Part shown: positions 36,842 through 51,371 of the stretch, in pieces
Position numbering within the stretch: position 1 is the stretch's first letter
How the letters are laid out: every line of letters starts with the position of its first letter
Assembly: GCF_001293775.1 (NCBI RefSeq)
Contig: NZ_LGLN01000074.1
Span: 67,611 to 131,610, forward strand
Origin: Pseudomonas syringae pv. cilantro
GTDB lineage: Bacteria > Pseudomonadota > Gammaproteobacteria > Pseudomonadales > Pseudomonadaceae
Direction of reading: 5' to 3'
DNA: 64,000 bases
Program-made: the position numbers and the translations under genes
Notes under the pieces: generated by a model
Databases searched by the model: none
What the model was told of the DNA's origin: nothing
Seen by the model: only the letters and a program-made list of their open reading frames with translations

Positions 36842-39800
36842 ATGCCGGCTTCTTTCGTTCATCTACGCCTGCACACCGAATATTCGCTGGTTGACGGTCT
36901 GGTCCGGGTCAAACCGTTGATCAAGGCGCTGACCGGCATGAACATGCCCGCCGTGGCGGTGACCGATCAGAACAACATGTGTTCGCTGGTCAAGTTCTAC
37001 AAGGCCGCGCAGAGTTCGGGGATCAAGCCGATCTGTGGTGTCGATCTGTGGCTGGCCGGCAGGGACGAAGACGCTGCGCTCAGTCGCATCAGCCTGCTGG
37101 CGATGAACGCTCAGGGCTACCGTAACCTGACCGAACTGATCTCGCGCGGCTTTATCGAAGGTCAGCGCAATGGTCAGATCGTCATCCAGCGCCAATGGGT
37201 TGCGCAGGCCAGCGAAGGCGTCATTGCACTTTCTGTGGCCAAGGAAGGCGAGATCGGCATGGCGCTGCTCGGCGGCAACCCCGGCGAGGCAGACGAATTG
37301 CTGCGCGAGTGGCTGCAAGTCTTTCCGGATCGCTTCTATATCGAAGTGCAGCGCACCAACCGCACCAACGACGAAGAACATCTGCACGCCGCTGTCGCGC
37401 TGGCCCAGCGCCATGGCGCGCCGCTGGTGGCGACCAATGATGTGCGCTTCATCAAGCAGACCGACTTCGAGGCCCATGAGACGCGCGTGTGCATCGGCGA
37501 AGGCCGTGCGCTGGACGACCCACGTCGCTCGCATAACTACAGCGATCAGCAATACCTGAAAAGCCCGGAAGAAATGGCCGAGCTGTTCAGCGATCTGCCG
37601 GAAGCGCTGGAAAACACCGTCGAGATTGCCAAGCGCTGCAACATCGACGTCAAGCTGGGCACTCACTTTTTGCCCAACTTCCCGATTCCCGATGGCATGA
37701 CCATCGACGAGTATTTTCGCAAGGTCTCGTTCGACGGCCTGGAAGAGCGTCTTTCGGTTCTGTTGCCAAAAGACACGACCGAGGATTACGAGGCCAAGCG
37801 CCAGGTCTATGTCGACCGGCTGAATTTCGAGCTGGATATCATCATTCAGATGGGCTTCCCCGGTTACTTCCTGATCGTGATGGACTTTATCCAGTGGGCC
37901 AAGAGCAACGGCGTGCCGGTAGGGCCGGGCCGTGGTTCGGGTGCCGGTTCTCTGGTCGCTTACGTGCAGAAGATCACCGACCTCGATCCGCTGGAATACG
38001 ACCTGCTGTTCGAACGCTTCCTTAACCCGGAGCGGGTTTCCATGCCCGACTTCGACGTCGACTTCTGTATGGACGGCCGTGATCGGGTCATCGAGTACGT
38101 GGCCGAGAAATACGGGCGCAACGCGGTCAGCCAGATCATCACCTTCGGTTCCATGGCTGCCAAGGCGGTGGTGCGCGACGTGGCGCGGGTGCAGGGCAAG
38201 TCTTACGGGCTGGCGGACCGTCTGTCGAAGATGATCCCGTTCGAAGTCGGCATGACCCTAGAAAAAGCCTACGAGCAGGAAGAAATTCTCCGCGACTTCC
38301 TCAAGGTCGATGAAGAGGCCGCAGAAATCTGGGAGATGGCGCTCAAGCTGGAAGGCATTGTGCGTAACGTGGGCAAGCACGCCGGCGGCGTGGTTATTGC
38401 TCCGACCAAGCTGACCGACTTTTCGCCGATCTATTGCGACGAGGCGGGTGACGGTCTGGTGACCCAGTTCGACAAGGATGACGTCGAGGCGGCCGGGCTG
38501 GTGAAGTTCGACTTCCTCGGTCTGCGTACCCTGACGATCATCGACTGGGCGCTCAAGACCATCAACCGCGACCGCGCCAAGGTCAATGAAGCGCCGCTGG
38601 ACATCGCGTTCATTCCGCTCGATGACATGCCGACCTACCAGCTGCTGCAGCGCGCGGAAACCACGGCGGTGTTCCAGCTCGAGTCGCGCGGCATGAAAGA
38701 GCTGATCAAGAAGCTCAAGCCCGACTGCCTGGAAGACTTGATCGCATTGGTGGCGCTGTTTCGTCCCGGTCCGCTGCAATCGGGCATGGTGGACGACTTC
38801 ATCAACCGCAAGCACGGTCGCGCCGAGCTGTCCTATCCGCACGTCGATTACCAGTACGAAGGCCTCAAGCCGGTACTGGCACCGACCTACGGCATCATCC
38901 TGTATCAGGAACAGGTGATGCAGATCGCCCAGGTCATGGCCGGTTACACCCTGGGTGGTGCGGACATGCTGCGCCGGGCGATGGGCAAGAAAAAGCCCGA
39001 GGAAATGGCCAAGCAGCGCGGCGGTTTCATCGACGGTTGCAAGACCAACAACATCGACCCGGACCTTGCCGGTAACATTTTCGACCTGGTGGAGAAGTTC
39101 GCCGGTTACGGCTTCAACAAGTCTCACTCGGCGGCCTATGGCCTGGTGTCGTACCAGACTGCCTGGCTGAAGACACACTACCCGGCGCCGTTCATGGCGG
39201 CCGTGTTGTCGGCGGACATGCACAACACCGACAAGGTCGTGACCTTGATCGAGGAAGTGCGCACCATGAAACTGCGCCTCGACGCGCCGGACGTGAACAC
39301 CTCGGAGTTCAAGTTCACGGTCAGCGACGACGGCCGCATTCTTTATGGCCTAGGTGCGATCAAGGGCGTGGGCGAGGGGCCGGTCGAGGCGATTACCGAT
39401 GCGCGTCAGAAAGGACCGTTCAAGGATCTGTTCGATTTTTGTGCCCGCGTCGACCTCAAACGGGTCAACAAGCGGACGCTGGACGGCCTGATTCGCAGTG
39501 GCGCGCTGGATCGGCTCGGCCCGTATTTCGAGCTTGAGCCCAAGGCCTATCAGGCCAATATCGACCGCAACCGTTCGGTATTGCTGGCGGCGCTGGAAGA
39601 GGCCATCCAGGCTGCCGAGCAGACTGCGCGCAGTCGCGACAGCGGTCACTCGGACCTGTTTGGCGGCCTGTTCGTCGAAGCGGATGCCGACGTTTACGCG
39701 AACCATCGCAAGACCCGTGAGCTGAGCCTCAAGGATCGCCTGCGTGGCGAGAAAGAAACGCTGGGGCTGTACCTGACCGGTCACCCGATAGACGAATACG

Positions 39801-40363
39801 AAGGCGAAATTCGCCGTTTCGCCCGCCAGCGGATCATCGATCTCAAGCCGGCCAGAGACACCCAGACAGTTGCCGGGCTGATCATTGCCCTGCGCGTGAT
39901 GAAGAACAAAAAAGGCGACAAGATGGGGTTTATTACCCTGGACGACCGCTCGGCCCGCATTGAAGCCTCGCTGTTTGCCGAGGCGTTTCATTCGGCTCAG
40001 TCGTTGTTGCAGACCGATGCTATGGTTGTGGTCGAAGGTGAAGTGAGCAACGATGACTTCTCCGGCGGGCTGCGACTGCGTGCCAAACGCGTCATGAGCA
40101 TCGAGGATGCGCGTACCAACCTCGCCGAAAGCCTGCGCGTGACGGTGCATGCCGACGCACTCAAGGGGGATCGGCTGCGCTGGCTCGGTGATTTGTGCAA
40201 GCGCCATCGCGGTGCCTGCCCGATCACGGTGGACTACACGGGGCAGGACGCCAGAGCATTGCTGCAATTGGGAGAAGCGTGGCGTATTGATCCGGCAGAC
40301 AGCTTGATTCAAGCTCTGCGTGACCAGTTCGGGCGTGAGAACGTCTTTCTCCAGTATCGTTGA
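36842..40363 (+). CDS. dnaE: DNA polymerase III alpha subunit
   Basis: 1173 residues. The replicative polymerase. The N-terminal PHP domain starts FVHLRLHTEYSLVDG; polymerase catalytic Asp residues are D403 and D405 (MPDFDVDFCMDGRDR), with the GPGRGSGAGSLVAY block before them; the tandem HhH region and beta-clamp motif follow, and the OB domain lies at about 1005-1085 (VAGLIIALRVMKNKKGDKMG). TACAAT 39 nt before the ATG may be a -10 for its own promoter. Confidence 0.98.
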   Translation: MPASFVHLRLHTEYSLVDGLVRVKPLIKALTGMNMPAVAVTDQNNMCSLVKFYKAAQSSGIKPICGVDLWLAGRDEDAALSRISLLAMNAQGYRNLTELISRGFIEGQRNGQIVIQRQWVAQASEGVIALSVAKEGEIGMALLGGNPGEADELLREWLQVFPDRFYIEVQRTNRTNDEEHLHAAVALAQRHGAPLVATNDVRFIKQTDFEAHETRVCIGEGRALDDPRRSHNYSDQQYLKSPEEMAELFSDLPEALENTVEIAKRCNIDVKLGTHFLPNFPIPDGMTIDEYFRKVSFDGLEERLSVLLPKDTTEDYEAKRQVYVDRLNFELDIIIQMGFPGYFLIVMDFIQWAKSNGVPVGPGRGSGAGSLVAYVQKITDLDPLEYDLLFERFLNPERVSMPDFDVDFCMDGRDRVIEYVAEKYGRNAVSQIITFGSMAAKAVVRDVARVQGKSYGLADRLSKMIPFEVGMTLEKAYEQEEILRDFLKVDEEAAEIWEMALKLEGIVRNVGKHAGGVVIAPTKLTDFSPIYCDEAGDGLVTQFDKDDVEAAGLVKFDFLGLRTLTIIDWALKTINRDRAKVNEAPLDIAFIPLDDMPTYQLLQRAETTAVFQLESRGMKELIKKLKPDCLEDLIALVALFRPGPLQSGMVDDFINRKHGRAELSYPHVDYQYEGLKPVLAPTYGIILYQEQVMQIAQVMAGYTLGGADMLRRAMGKKKPEEMAKQRGGFIDGCKTNNIDPDLAGNIFDLVEKFAGYGFNKSHSAAYGLVSYQTAWLKTHYPAPFMAAVLSADMHNTDKVVTLIEEVRTMKLRLDAPDVNTSEFKFTVSDDGRILYGLGAIKGVGEGPVEAITDARQKGPFKDLFDFCARVDLKRVNKRTLDGLIRSGALDRLGPYFELEPKAYQANIDRNRSVLLAALEEAIQAAEQTARSRDSGHSDLFGGLFVEADADVYANHRKTRELSLKDRLRGEKETLGLYLTGHPIDEYEGEIRRFARQRIIDLKPARDTQTVAGLIIALRVMKNKKGDKMGFITLDDRSARIEASLFAEAFHSAQSLLQTDAMVVVEGEVSNDDFSGGLRLRAKRVMSIEDARTNLAESLRVTVHADALKGDRLRWLGDLCKRHRGACPITVDYTGQDARALLQLGEAWRIDPADSLIQALRDQFGRENVFLQYR

Positions 40364-40490
40364 ATGCCGCAGGCTCTGCCTGCGCTCGACGCTGAATCCA
40401 ATTTCGACCTGAACGCGCCTGTTCCGAGCAGGAAAGGCGCAGACGGATCAACCGGCCGGCCTCTTGGCCGTTTACCCAAGACGGATGCCT

Positions 40491-41438
40491 ATGAACCCGA
40501 ATTTTCTTGATTTCGAACAGCCTATCGCTGACTTGCAGGCCAAAATCGAAGAGCTGCGCCTGGTGGGTAACGACAACTCGCTGAACATCGGCGACGAAAT
40601 CTCCCGGTTGCAGGACAAGAGCAGGACGCTTACCGAAAGCATCTTCGGCAACCTGACCAGCTGGCAGATCGCGCGCATGGCGCGTCACCCGCGTCGTCCG
40701 TACACGCTCGATTACATCGAAAACATCTTTACCGAGTTCGACGAACTGCATGGCGATAGACACTTCTCCGATGACGCAGCGATCGTCGGCGGCATTGCGC
40801 GTCTGGACAGCCAGCCGGTCATGGTGATCGGTCATCAGAAAGGCCGTGAGGTTCGCGAGAAGGTTCGCCGCAACTTCGGCATGCCGCGTCCGGAAGGCTA
40901 CCGCAAGGCCTGCCGTCTGATGGAGATGGCCGAGCGTTTCAAAATGCCGATCCTGACCTTCATCGACACGCCGGGTGCCTATCCGGGTATCGACGCTGAA
41001 GAGCGCAACCAGAGCGAAGCGATTGCCTGGAACCTGCGCGTCATGGCCCGCCTGAAAACCCCGATCATCGCTACCGTCATCGGTGAGGGTGGTTCCGGTG
41101 GTGCGCTGGCCATTGGCGTCTGCGACCAGTTGAACATGCTGCAATATTCGACCTACGCGGTCATCTCGCCGGAAGGCTGCGCTTCGATTCTGTGGAAGAC
41201 CGCCGAGAAGGCGCCGGATGCTGCCGAAGCCATGGGCATCACTGCGGATCGCCTCAAGGGTCTGGGCATCGTCGACAAGGTTATCGCCGAGCCATTGGGT
41301 GGCGCGCATCGTGATCCGGTGGCGGCAGCCGGTCTGATCCGTGAATCGTTGAGCAGCCAACTGGCCATGCTCAAGGAACTGGACAACGACGCGCTGCTGG
41401 CTCGCCGTTACGACCGACTGATGAGCTACGGTCTGTAA
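40491..41438 (+). CDS. accA: Acetyl-CoA carboxylase carboxyltransferase subunit alpha
   Basis: 315 residues from the ATG at 40491 ([15 protein letters not shown]); an ATG two codons upstream is also possible. It pairs with AccD to carboxylate acetyl-CoA, the first step of fatty acid synthesis. Blocks: [62 protein letters not shown]. The 127-nt gap after dnaE holds only weak inverted repeats (for example GCGCC/GGCGC). Confidence 0.97.
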   Translation: MNPNFLDFEQPIADLQAKIEELRLVGNDNSLNIGDEISRLQDKSRTLTESIFGNLTSWQIARMARHPRRPYTLDYIENIFTEFDELHGDRHFSDDAAIVGGIARLDSQPVMVIGHQKGREVREKVRRNFGMPRPEGYRKACRLMEMAERFKMPILTFIDTPGAYPGIDAEERNQSEAIAWNLRVMARLKTPIIATVIGEGGSGGALAIGVCDQLNMLQYSTYAVISPEGCASILWKTAEKAPDAAEAMGITADRLKGLGIVDKVIAEPLGGAHRDPVAAAGLIRESLSSQLAMLKELDNDALLARRYDRLMSYGL

Positions 41439-41459
41439 GCTGCGTCGCTCCGATTGTTT

Positions 41460-41493
41460 CCACGCCTTGCGGGCTTCTGCCCGAAGGGCGTGG
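41460..41493 (+). terminator. Large hairpin after accA
   Basis: CCACGCC and GGCGTGG form the outer stem and CGGGC/GCCCG the inner one, with loop TTCT and a short TTG/AAG mismatch bubble. It starts 22 nt past the accA stop. No T-run follows; instead a REP-like sequence does, overlapping its 3' arm. Confidence 0.65.
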
Positions 41494-41527
41494 GAGCGTA
41501 CCGCGAGATGCTTCGCTTGTTCGCGAA
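41490..41527. repeat. REP-like extragenic element, second copy
   Basis: Matches 2109-2146 at 31 of 38 positions without gaps (GTGGGA...GCTTCGCTTGT...CGCGAA). Lies between accA and tilS. Confidence 0.55.
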
Positions 41528-41589
41528 TGGGCTGGTTCGAGCACTTGAGCAGTCAGGGTGCGAATAAGCCAAGCCGGTGAAAAACACCA

Positions 41590-42927
41590 GTGACCACTTC
41601 CACACGCAACGGTCATGATCTTTCCGCCAGGCTTCTTCAAGCCTTGGCGCCCTGGCGTGCTGCGCCAGCCTGGCACATCGGTTTTTCCGGCGGCCTTGAT
41701 TCCACCGTGCTGCTACATCTTCTGGCTGACCTCTCCGGGCGCGAAACGCTGCCTGCGCTCAACGCTGTTCATGTTCATCACGGCCTGCAGGCAGCTGCCG
41801 ATGCCTGGCCGGAGCATTGTCGGCAAGTGTGTCAGGCACTGGGCGTGGCATTCGAGCGGGTTCGCGTGCAGGTCGAACCAGGCGCAAGCATCGAGCAGGC
41901 GGCCCGGCAGGCGCGCTATGCCGCGTTTACCGAGCGGCTGGGTGAAGGCGACGTGCTGCTGACCGGCCAGCATCGCGATGATCAGGCCGAGACCCTGTTA
42001 TTCCGCCTGCTGCGTGGTACGGGGGTGCGTGGTCTGGCTGGCATGCCTGTTCAGCGTATTCTGGGGCGCGGGCATCTGGTGAGGCCGCTGCTGGCGGTGT
42101 CGCGAACCGAACTGGAGGACTACGCGCATCAGCAGGGTCTGGCCTGGGTCGAGGATCCCAGTAATGATGATCAGCAGTTCTCGCGCAACTTTCTGCGCGG
42201 TCAGGTGCTGCCACTGCTCACGTCCAGATGGCCGCAGGCGTCCGCCAGCCTGGCGCGCACCGCGGTTCATCTTGGCGAAGCGCAACAGTTGCTGGACGAG
42301 CTTGCGGCGCAGGACATCGCCGATGCCCAGGCCACAACGCCGTTTGCCTGGCTCGGCTTGCCGGTGCTGAGTCTTGAACCGCTTGCCGGCTTGTCGGCCG
42401 CGCGGCAGCGCAATGCTTTGCGTTTCTGGCTAACGCCGTTGACCCGCCTGCCGGATACCGATCACTGGGCCGGCTGGGAAACGCTGCGCGATGCAGCGCC
42501 CGACGCGTCGCCGCTGTGGCGGCTTGCCGAAGGTGCGCTGTATCGCGCGCAGAGCCTCCTTTGGTGGCTGCCCGCCGGTTGGGAGCGGGCGTGTTCAGGG
42601 CCGACGCTGTGGCACGACCCCCAGGCACCGTTGAGTCTTCCCGGTAACGGTCAACTGACGCTGGACGACGGCGCGCCAGACGGACCGTTGCAGGTTCGCT
42701 ATCGCAAGGGCGGGGAGGTGATGCGCATCGCCGGGCGTGGCCGTCGTGATCTCAAGCGGCTACTCAACGAGCAGGCGGTGCCGGCGTTTTTGCGCGGCAG
42801 ATTGCCGCTGCTGTACCGCGACGACGAGTTGCTGGCGGTCGCCAACCTGCCCGGACTGGACGCTTCGCCCAATGAACGCTGGCGTTTGCGCTGGATTGCG
42901 CCGGTCAGCGACCAAAGTTTGAGCTGA
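41590..42927 (+). CDS. tilS: tRNA(Ile)-lysidine synthetase TilS
   Basis: 445 residues from a GTG start. It changes C34 of the minor tRNA-Ile(CAU) to lysidine, switching its reading from AUG to AUA. The PP-loop is FSGGLDST (32-39); the block TGQHRDDQAETLLFRLLRGTG (about 118-138) is diagnostic, as is VEDPSNDD. The C-terminal TilS domain covers about 350-445 (RGRRDLKRLLNEQAVP). The start has only a weak ribosome site, but no later ATG precedes the PP-loop. Confidence 0.95.
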   Translation: MTTSTRNGHDLSARLLQALAPWRAAPAWHIGFSGGLDSTVLLHLLADLSGRETLPALNAVHVHHGLQAAADAWPEHCRQVCQALGVAFERVRVQVEPGASIEQAARQARYAAFTERLGEGDVLLTGQHRDDQAETLLFRLLRGTGVRGLAGMPVQRILGRGHLVRPLLAVSRTELEDYAHQQGLAWVEDPSNDDQQFSRNFLRGQVLPLLTSRWPQASASLARTAVHLGEAQQLLDELAAQDIADAQATTPFAWLGLPVLSLEPLAGLSAARQRNALRFWLTPLTRLPDTDHWAGWETLRDAAPDASPLWRLAEGALYRAQSLLWWLPAGWERACSGPTLWHDPQAPLSLPGNGQLTLDDGAPDGPLQVRYRKGGEVMRIAGRGRRDLKRLLNEQAVPAFLRGRLPLLYRDDELLAVANLPGLDASPNERWRLRWIAPVSDQSLS

Positions 42928-43169
42928 AAGGGCCTTTCCGGTAGACTACGCTCCCTTCTTGATACAACTTCTGTTGGTTCTTTTGAAACAACGCAAGTTG
43001 CCGGTTACCAACCAGTGTTTGCTGGGTAATTCTTAAAATGTAGCGCACGCCACACTGGCTTCGGCCGGTCGGTTTCAACGCAGCAGTTTCGGGAGTGCAC
43101 CGTGAATTTTGTCGGTAACCGGAGGCCTCGGCCATCCTTCGCTTTCCCCGGCGGCTCTGACCGCTTTAA

Positions 43170-45682
<2,513 letters not shown>

Positions 45683-45708
45683 GCAGGGTTCTCCGGTAAA
45701 GTGCCATC

Positions 45709-45728
45709 CCCCGTCATTCGTGACGGGG
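45709..45728 (+). terminator. Hairpin between kdsA and eno
   Basis: CCCCGTCA, tetraloop TTCG, TGACGGGG: a perfect and very stable 8-bp stem 27 nt past the kdsA stop. The following TTGTCGC is only weakly T-rich. Confidence 0.65.
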
Positions 45729-45763
45729 TTGTCGCATTCAGGGCTGCCGGTTTTTGTGCCTGA

Positions 45764-47107
<1,344 letters not shown>

Positions 47108-47121
47108 GCCATAGATGGTAA

Positions 47122-47200
47122 AAGACGCAGAGCGTTGCGCAGAGTCGAGCCACACGGCCGGTCTTCGCAACGTCAATGCTGACGCTCCGCGTTAGTCTGG
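47122..47200. repeat. Inverted-repeat region between eno and ftsB
   Basis: GACGCAGAGCGTTGCG near 47124 is mirrored by CGCAACGT (47166) and GACGCTCCGCGTT (47181). The arms share the GACGC-GAGCGT core often seen in Pseudomonas extragenic palindromes. With the hairpin at 47205 it occupies most of the 189-nt gap. Confidence 0.4.
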
Positions 47201-47204
47201 AGTG

Positions 47205-47232
47205 ATTGAGCCTGGCTTATGTCAGGCTCAAT
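47205..47232 (+). terminator. Perfect hairpin upstream of ftsB
   Basis: ATTGAGCCTG and CAGGCTCAAT form a perfect 10-bp stem with an 8-nt loop, ending 64 nt before ftsB. No T-run follows. It probably marks the end of the eno transcript. Confidence 0.55.
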
Positions 47233-47296
47233 GCCCTCAGTGATGTGTGCTTTAGGTTGGCTCTGCTGTCCTTTTTACTGGGTACCTGATATTTCA

Positions 47297-47575
47297 ATGC
47301 GCAGTCCTAACTGGTTATTCCTCATCCTGCTTCTGATGCTGGGTGGCTTGCAATACCGCCTGTGGGTCGGTAACGGCAGCCTCGCGCAAGTGGCCAGCCT
47401 GACTCAGCAGATCGCCGACCAGCATGCTGAGAATGAGGTATTGCTGGAGCGTAACCGTGTGCTGGATGCCGAGGTTCTGGAACTGAAAAAAGGTCTGGAA
47501 ACCGTTGAAGAGCGCGCCCGGCATGAGCTGGGCATGGTCAAGGACGGCGAAACCCTCTACCAGCTCGCGCAATAA
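47297..47575 (+). CDS. ftsB: Cell division protein FtsB
   Basis: 92 residues from the ATG at 47297 (MRSPNWLFLILLLML); an in-frame extension to 47219 runs into the hairpin region and is rejected. A bitopic inner-membrane protein of the FtsQBL divisome complex. One membrane helix (about 5-20), then a periplasmic coiled coil (about 30-70) and the conserved end VEERARHELGMVKDGETLYQL. ispD follows 44 nt later. Confidence 0.95.
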   Translation: MRSPNWLFLILLLMLGGLQYRLWVGNGSLAQVASLTQQIADQHAENEVLLERNRVLDAEVLELKKGLETVEERARHELGMVKDGETLYQLAQ

Positions 47576-47619
47576 CAACTCGTCCAATAAAACAATTCGC
47601 CCAATAACAAGCAGGTGCG

Positions 47620-48330
47620 ATGAAAGACTTTCTTCCTGCCTTCTGGGCAGTGATTCCTGCAGCGGGCATCGGTGCTCGCATGGCAGCCGACCGTCCCAAG
47701 CAGTATCTGCAACTGGGCGGCCTGACCATTCTCGAACACAGCCTGCTTTGCTTTCTCGATCACCCCCGACTCAAGGGGCTGGTGATCAGCCTGGCGGTGG
47801 ACGATCCGTACTGGGCGGATTTGCCTTGTGCGCATGATTCACGCATTCAGCGAGTGGATGGCGGTAGCGAACGTTCCGGGTCGGTGCTCAGCGCGCTGCT
47901 GCATCTGCACGCGCAAGGGGCCAGCGACAACGATTGGGTGCTGGTGCATGATGCGGCGCGTCCGAACCTGGCGCGCAGCGATCTGGACAACCTGCTCGGC
48001 GAACTGGCTGACGATCCGGTCGGTGGCCTGCTGGCGGTACCGGCGCGCGATACGCTCAAGCGCGCAGACAGCAGCGGCCGTGTGCTGGAAACCGTGGACC
48101 GGAGCCTGATCTGGCAAGCGTTCACGCCGCAGATGTTTCGTCTGGGCGCGTTGCATCGCGCGCTCGCGGACAGTCTGGTTTCGAATGTGAGCATTACCGA
48201 CGAGGCGTCGGCCATCGAGTGGGCAGGGCAGTCGCCCCGGCTGATCGAAGGGCGCTCGGATAACATCAAGGTCACGCGTCCCGAAGACCTGGAATGGCTG
48301 CGTCAGCGCCGTAGCGAGTTCGGCCGCTAA
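47620..48330 (+). CDS. ispD: 2-C-methyl-D-erythritol 4-phosphate cytidylyltransferase IspD
   Basis: 236 residues. It forms CDP-ME from MEP and CTP, the step after Dxr in the MEP pathway. The CTP-binding loop is VIPAAGIGARMAADRPKQYL (about 11-30); later blocks are VLVHDAARPN and VPARDTLKRAD, and ITDEASAIEW with the closing NIKVTRPEDL. Its partner ispF lies at 51.4 kb instead of adjacent, with lysR-adhC-fghA in between. It ends 7 nt from the convergent lysR stop. Confidence 0.96.
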   Translation: MKDFLPAFWAVIPAAGIGARMAADRPKQYLQLGGLTILEHSLLCFLDHPRLKGLVISLAVDDPYWADLPCAHDSRIQRVDGGSERSGSVLSALLHLHAQGASDNDWVLVHDAARPNLARSDLDNLLGELADDPVGGLLAVPARDTLKRADSSGRVLETVDRSLIWQAFTPQMFRLGALHRALADSLVSNVSITDEASAIEWAGQSPRLIEGRSDNIKVTRPEDLEWLRQRRSEFGR

Positions 48331-48337
48331 ACGTCTG

Positions 48338-49234
48338 TTACTGGCGATACTCATCGCGCATCGCCAGCGCTTCTTTCAGGTAATCCACCAGCTTGCGCAC
48401 TTTGGGCGACAGGTGCCTTTGTTGCGGGTACAGCGCCCAGACGGCGGTGTTGGGCGGCTGATGCGCCTCCAGCAGGGACACCAGCGTGCCGTCCTTGAGA
48501 TGTTTCTGCACGTAATAATCCGGTAACTGACACAGGCCTATGCCTTGCAACGCGGCGTCCAGCACCGCTTGCCCGCTGTTGCAACGCCAGTTGCCTTGCA
48601 CCCGCTGCGAAAACTCGCGACCGTTCTGCTGCAAGAGCCAGGTATCACTTCCGCCGATCAGGCAGTTGTGCCGACTCAGTTCCGAGAGGCTGTGCGGCCG
48701 GCCATAACGCTGAATGTAGGAGGGCGATGCGCACAGGTACATCTGGCGCGGTGCAAGGCGCGTCGCGACCAGTCGAGAGTCTTGTAGCCGTCCCAGCCGA
48801 ATCGCCAGATCCATGCCTTCGTGCACCAGATCAAGCGTGTCGTTGCTCAGCTCGATGTCCACGCGCAGGTGCGGATACAGGCCCATGAATCGCGTGACCA
48901 GCGGCGTGATGAAGCGCTCGCCGTAGGCCACCGCGCAGGTCATGCGCAACAAGCCTTTCGGCTCACTGGCCAGATCCCCCACCGCACGCAGCGCTTCTTC
49001 GCGCCCATCCTGCAGGCGCTGGCAGTGATGCAGAAAGGTCTGGCCGGCTTCGGTCAGCGCGACCTTGCGCGTGCTGCGGTAGAGGAGGCGGGTTTGCAGG
49101 CGTTCTTCAAGGCGTGCGATCTGGCGGCTGACGTGCGAAGACGACACGCCCAGGCGTTGCGCGGCGGCTGTGAACTGGCCGCACTCGGCAACGGCGACGA
49201 ACTCATCCAGACCTTCCCAGCGATTGGTGTACAT
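48338..49234 (-). CDS. LysR-family transcriptional regulator
   Basis: 298 residues. The N-terminal winged helix (about 8-66) reads LDEFVAVAECGQFTAAAQRL, then SSSHVSRQIARLEERL; the C-terminal substrate domain is of the LysR/AaeR-CrgA subgroup, with LASEPKGLLRMTCAVAYGERF. It is divergent from adhC, 104 nt between starts, and probably controls adhC-fghA, though the ligand is not known. No classic T-N11-A box can be fixed with confidence in the gap. Confidence 0.9.
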   Translation of the reverse strand: MYTNRWEGLDEFVAVAECGQFTAAAQRLGVSSSHVSRQIARLEERLQTRLLYRSTRKVALTEAGQTFLHHCQRLQDGREEALRAVGDLASEPKGLLRMTCAVAYGERFITPLVTRFMGLYPHLRVDIELSNDTLDLVHEGMDLAIRLGRLQDSRLVATRLAPRQMYLCASPSYIQRYGRPHSLSELSRHNCLIGGSDTWLLQQNGREFSQRVQGNWRCNSGQAVLDAALQGIGLCQLPDYYVQKHLKDGTLVSLLEAHQPPNTAVWALYPQQRHLSPKVRKLVDYLKEALAMRDEYRQ

Positions 49235-49257
49235 CGATTATCCCTGCACAGCATTAA

Positions 49258-50451
<1,194 letters not shown>

Positions 50452-50472
50452 GGAGCAGCTGGAGTAAACGAC

Positions 50473-51318
50473 ATGCCTTTGGAAAATATTTCCTGTCAGA
50501 AAAGCTTTGGTGGCTGGCATAAGCGTTACAGGCACCACTCGCAAGTGCTGGGCTGCGACATGGTGTTTGCGGTGTATTTGCCGCCGCAGGCTGAGCAGGG
50601 CGGCAAATTGCCAGTGCTGTACTGGTTGTCCGGGCTGACCTGCACGGATGAAAACTTCATGCAGAAAGCGGCGGCGCATCGGCTCGCGGCCGAGTTGGGC
50701 ATCATTATCGTGGCGCCCGACACCAGCCCGCGCGGTGCCGATGTCGCCGATGACCCGGACGGTGCCTGGGATTTCGGTCAAGGCGCGGGTTTTTATCTGA
50801 ATGCCACCGAAGCGCCGTATGCCCGGCATTATCAGATGCACGATTATGTGGTCAAAGAGCTGCCTGCGCTGATCGAAGGGCATTTCCCGGCGTCACAGGC
50901 CCGCAGCATCAGTGGCCACTCGATGGGTGGCCACGGCGCGCTGGTGTGTGCGTTACGCAATCCCGGCCGTTACAAGTCGGTGTCGGCGTTTTCGCCAATC
51001 AGCAACCCGATTGATTGCCCGTGGGGGCAGAAAGCCTTTTCTCGCTACTTGGGCGAAGACCGTTCGCGGTGGCGTGAGTGGGATGCCAGCGTGCTGATGT
51101 CCGACGCTGCAGAGAAGCTGCCGACCCTGGTCGATCAAGGCGATCGGGATGATTTCCTGGTCAATCAGCTCAAGCCCGAGGCTTTGCTTCAGGCCGCCAA
51201 AGCCGCCGACTATCCGCTGACCCTGCGGATGCAGCCAGGCTATGACCACAGCTACTTCTTCATTGCCAGTTTCATAGAAGACCATTTACGGCATCACGCC
51301 GAAGCCTTGAACAGCTAA
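50473..51318 (+). CDS. fghA: S-formylglutathione hydrolase
   Basis: 281 residues. It hydrolyses S-formylglutathione to formate and glutathione. An alpha/beta-hydrolase of the esterase D family: nucleophile S150 in [11 protein letters not shown], oxyanion region [11 protein letters not shown], and a late His in [15 protein letters not shown] lies 9 nt before the ATG. It ends the adhC-fghA unit; a terminator follows. Confidence 0.96.
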   Translation: MPLENISCQKSFGGWHKRYRHHSQVLGCDMVFAVYLPPQAEQGGKLPVLYWLSGLTCTDENFMQKAAAHRLAAELGIIIVAPDTSPRGADVADDPDGAWDFGQGAGFYLNATEAPYARHYQMHDYVVKELPALIEGHFPASQARSISGHSMGGHGALVCALRNPGRYKSVSAFSPISNPIDCPWGQKAFSRYLGEDRSRWREWDASVLMSDAAEKLPTLVDQGDRDDFLVNQLKPEALLQAAKAADYPLTLRMQPGYDHSYFFIASFIEDHLRHHAEALNS

Positions 51319-51341
51319 CCGGCGCCAAAGCAGGTAGAATC

Positions 51342-51369
51342 ACGCCCTGTCTTTTTTCAGGGCGTTTTT
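51342..51369 (+). terminator. Terminator-like hairpin abutting the ispF start
   Basis: ACGCCCTG (51342-51349) and CAGGGCGT (51358-51365) form a perfect 8-bp stem with a T-rich loop and are followed by TTTTTCT. The ispF ATG is at 51372, and the only ribosome-site-like sequence (AGGG) lies inside the right arm. Confidence 0.8.
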
Positions 51370-51371
51370 CT

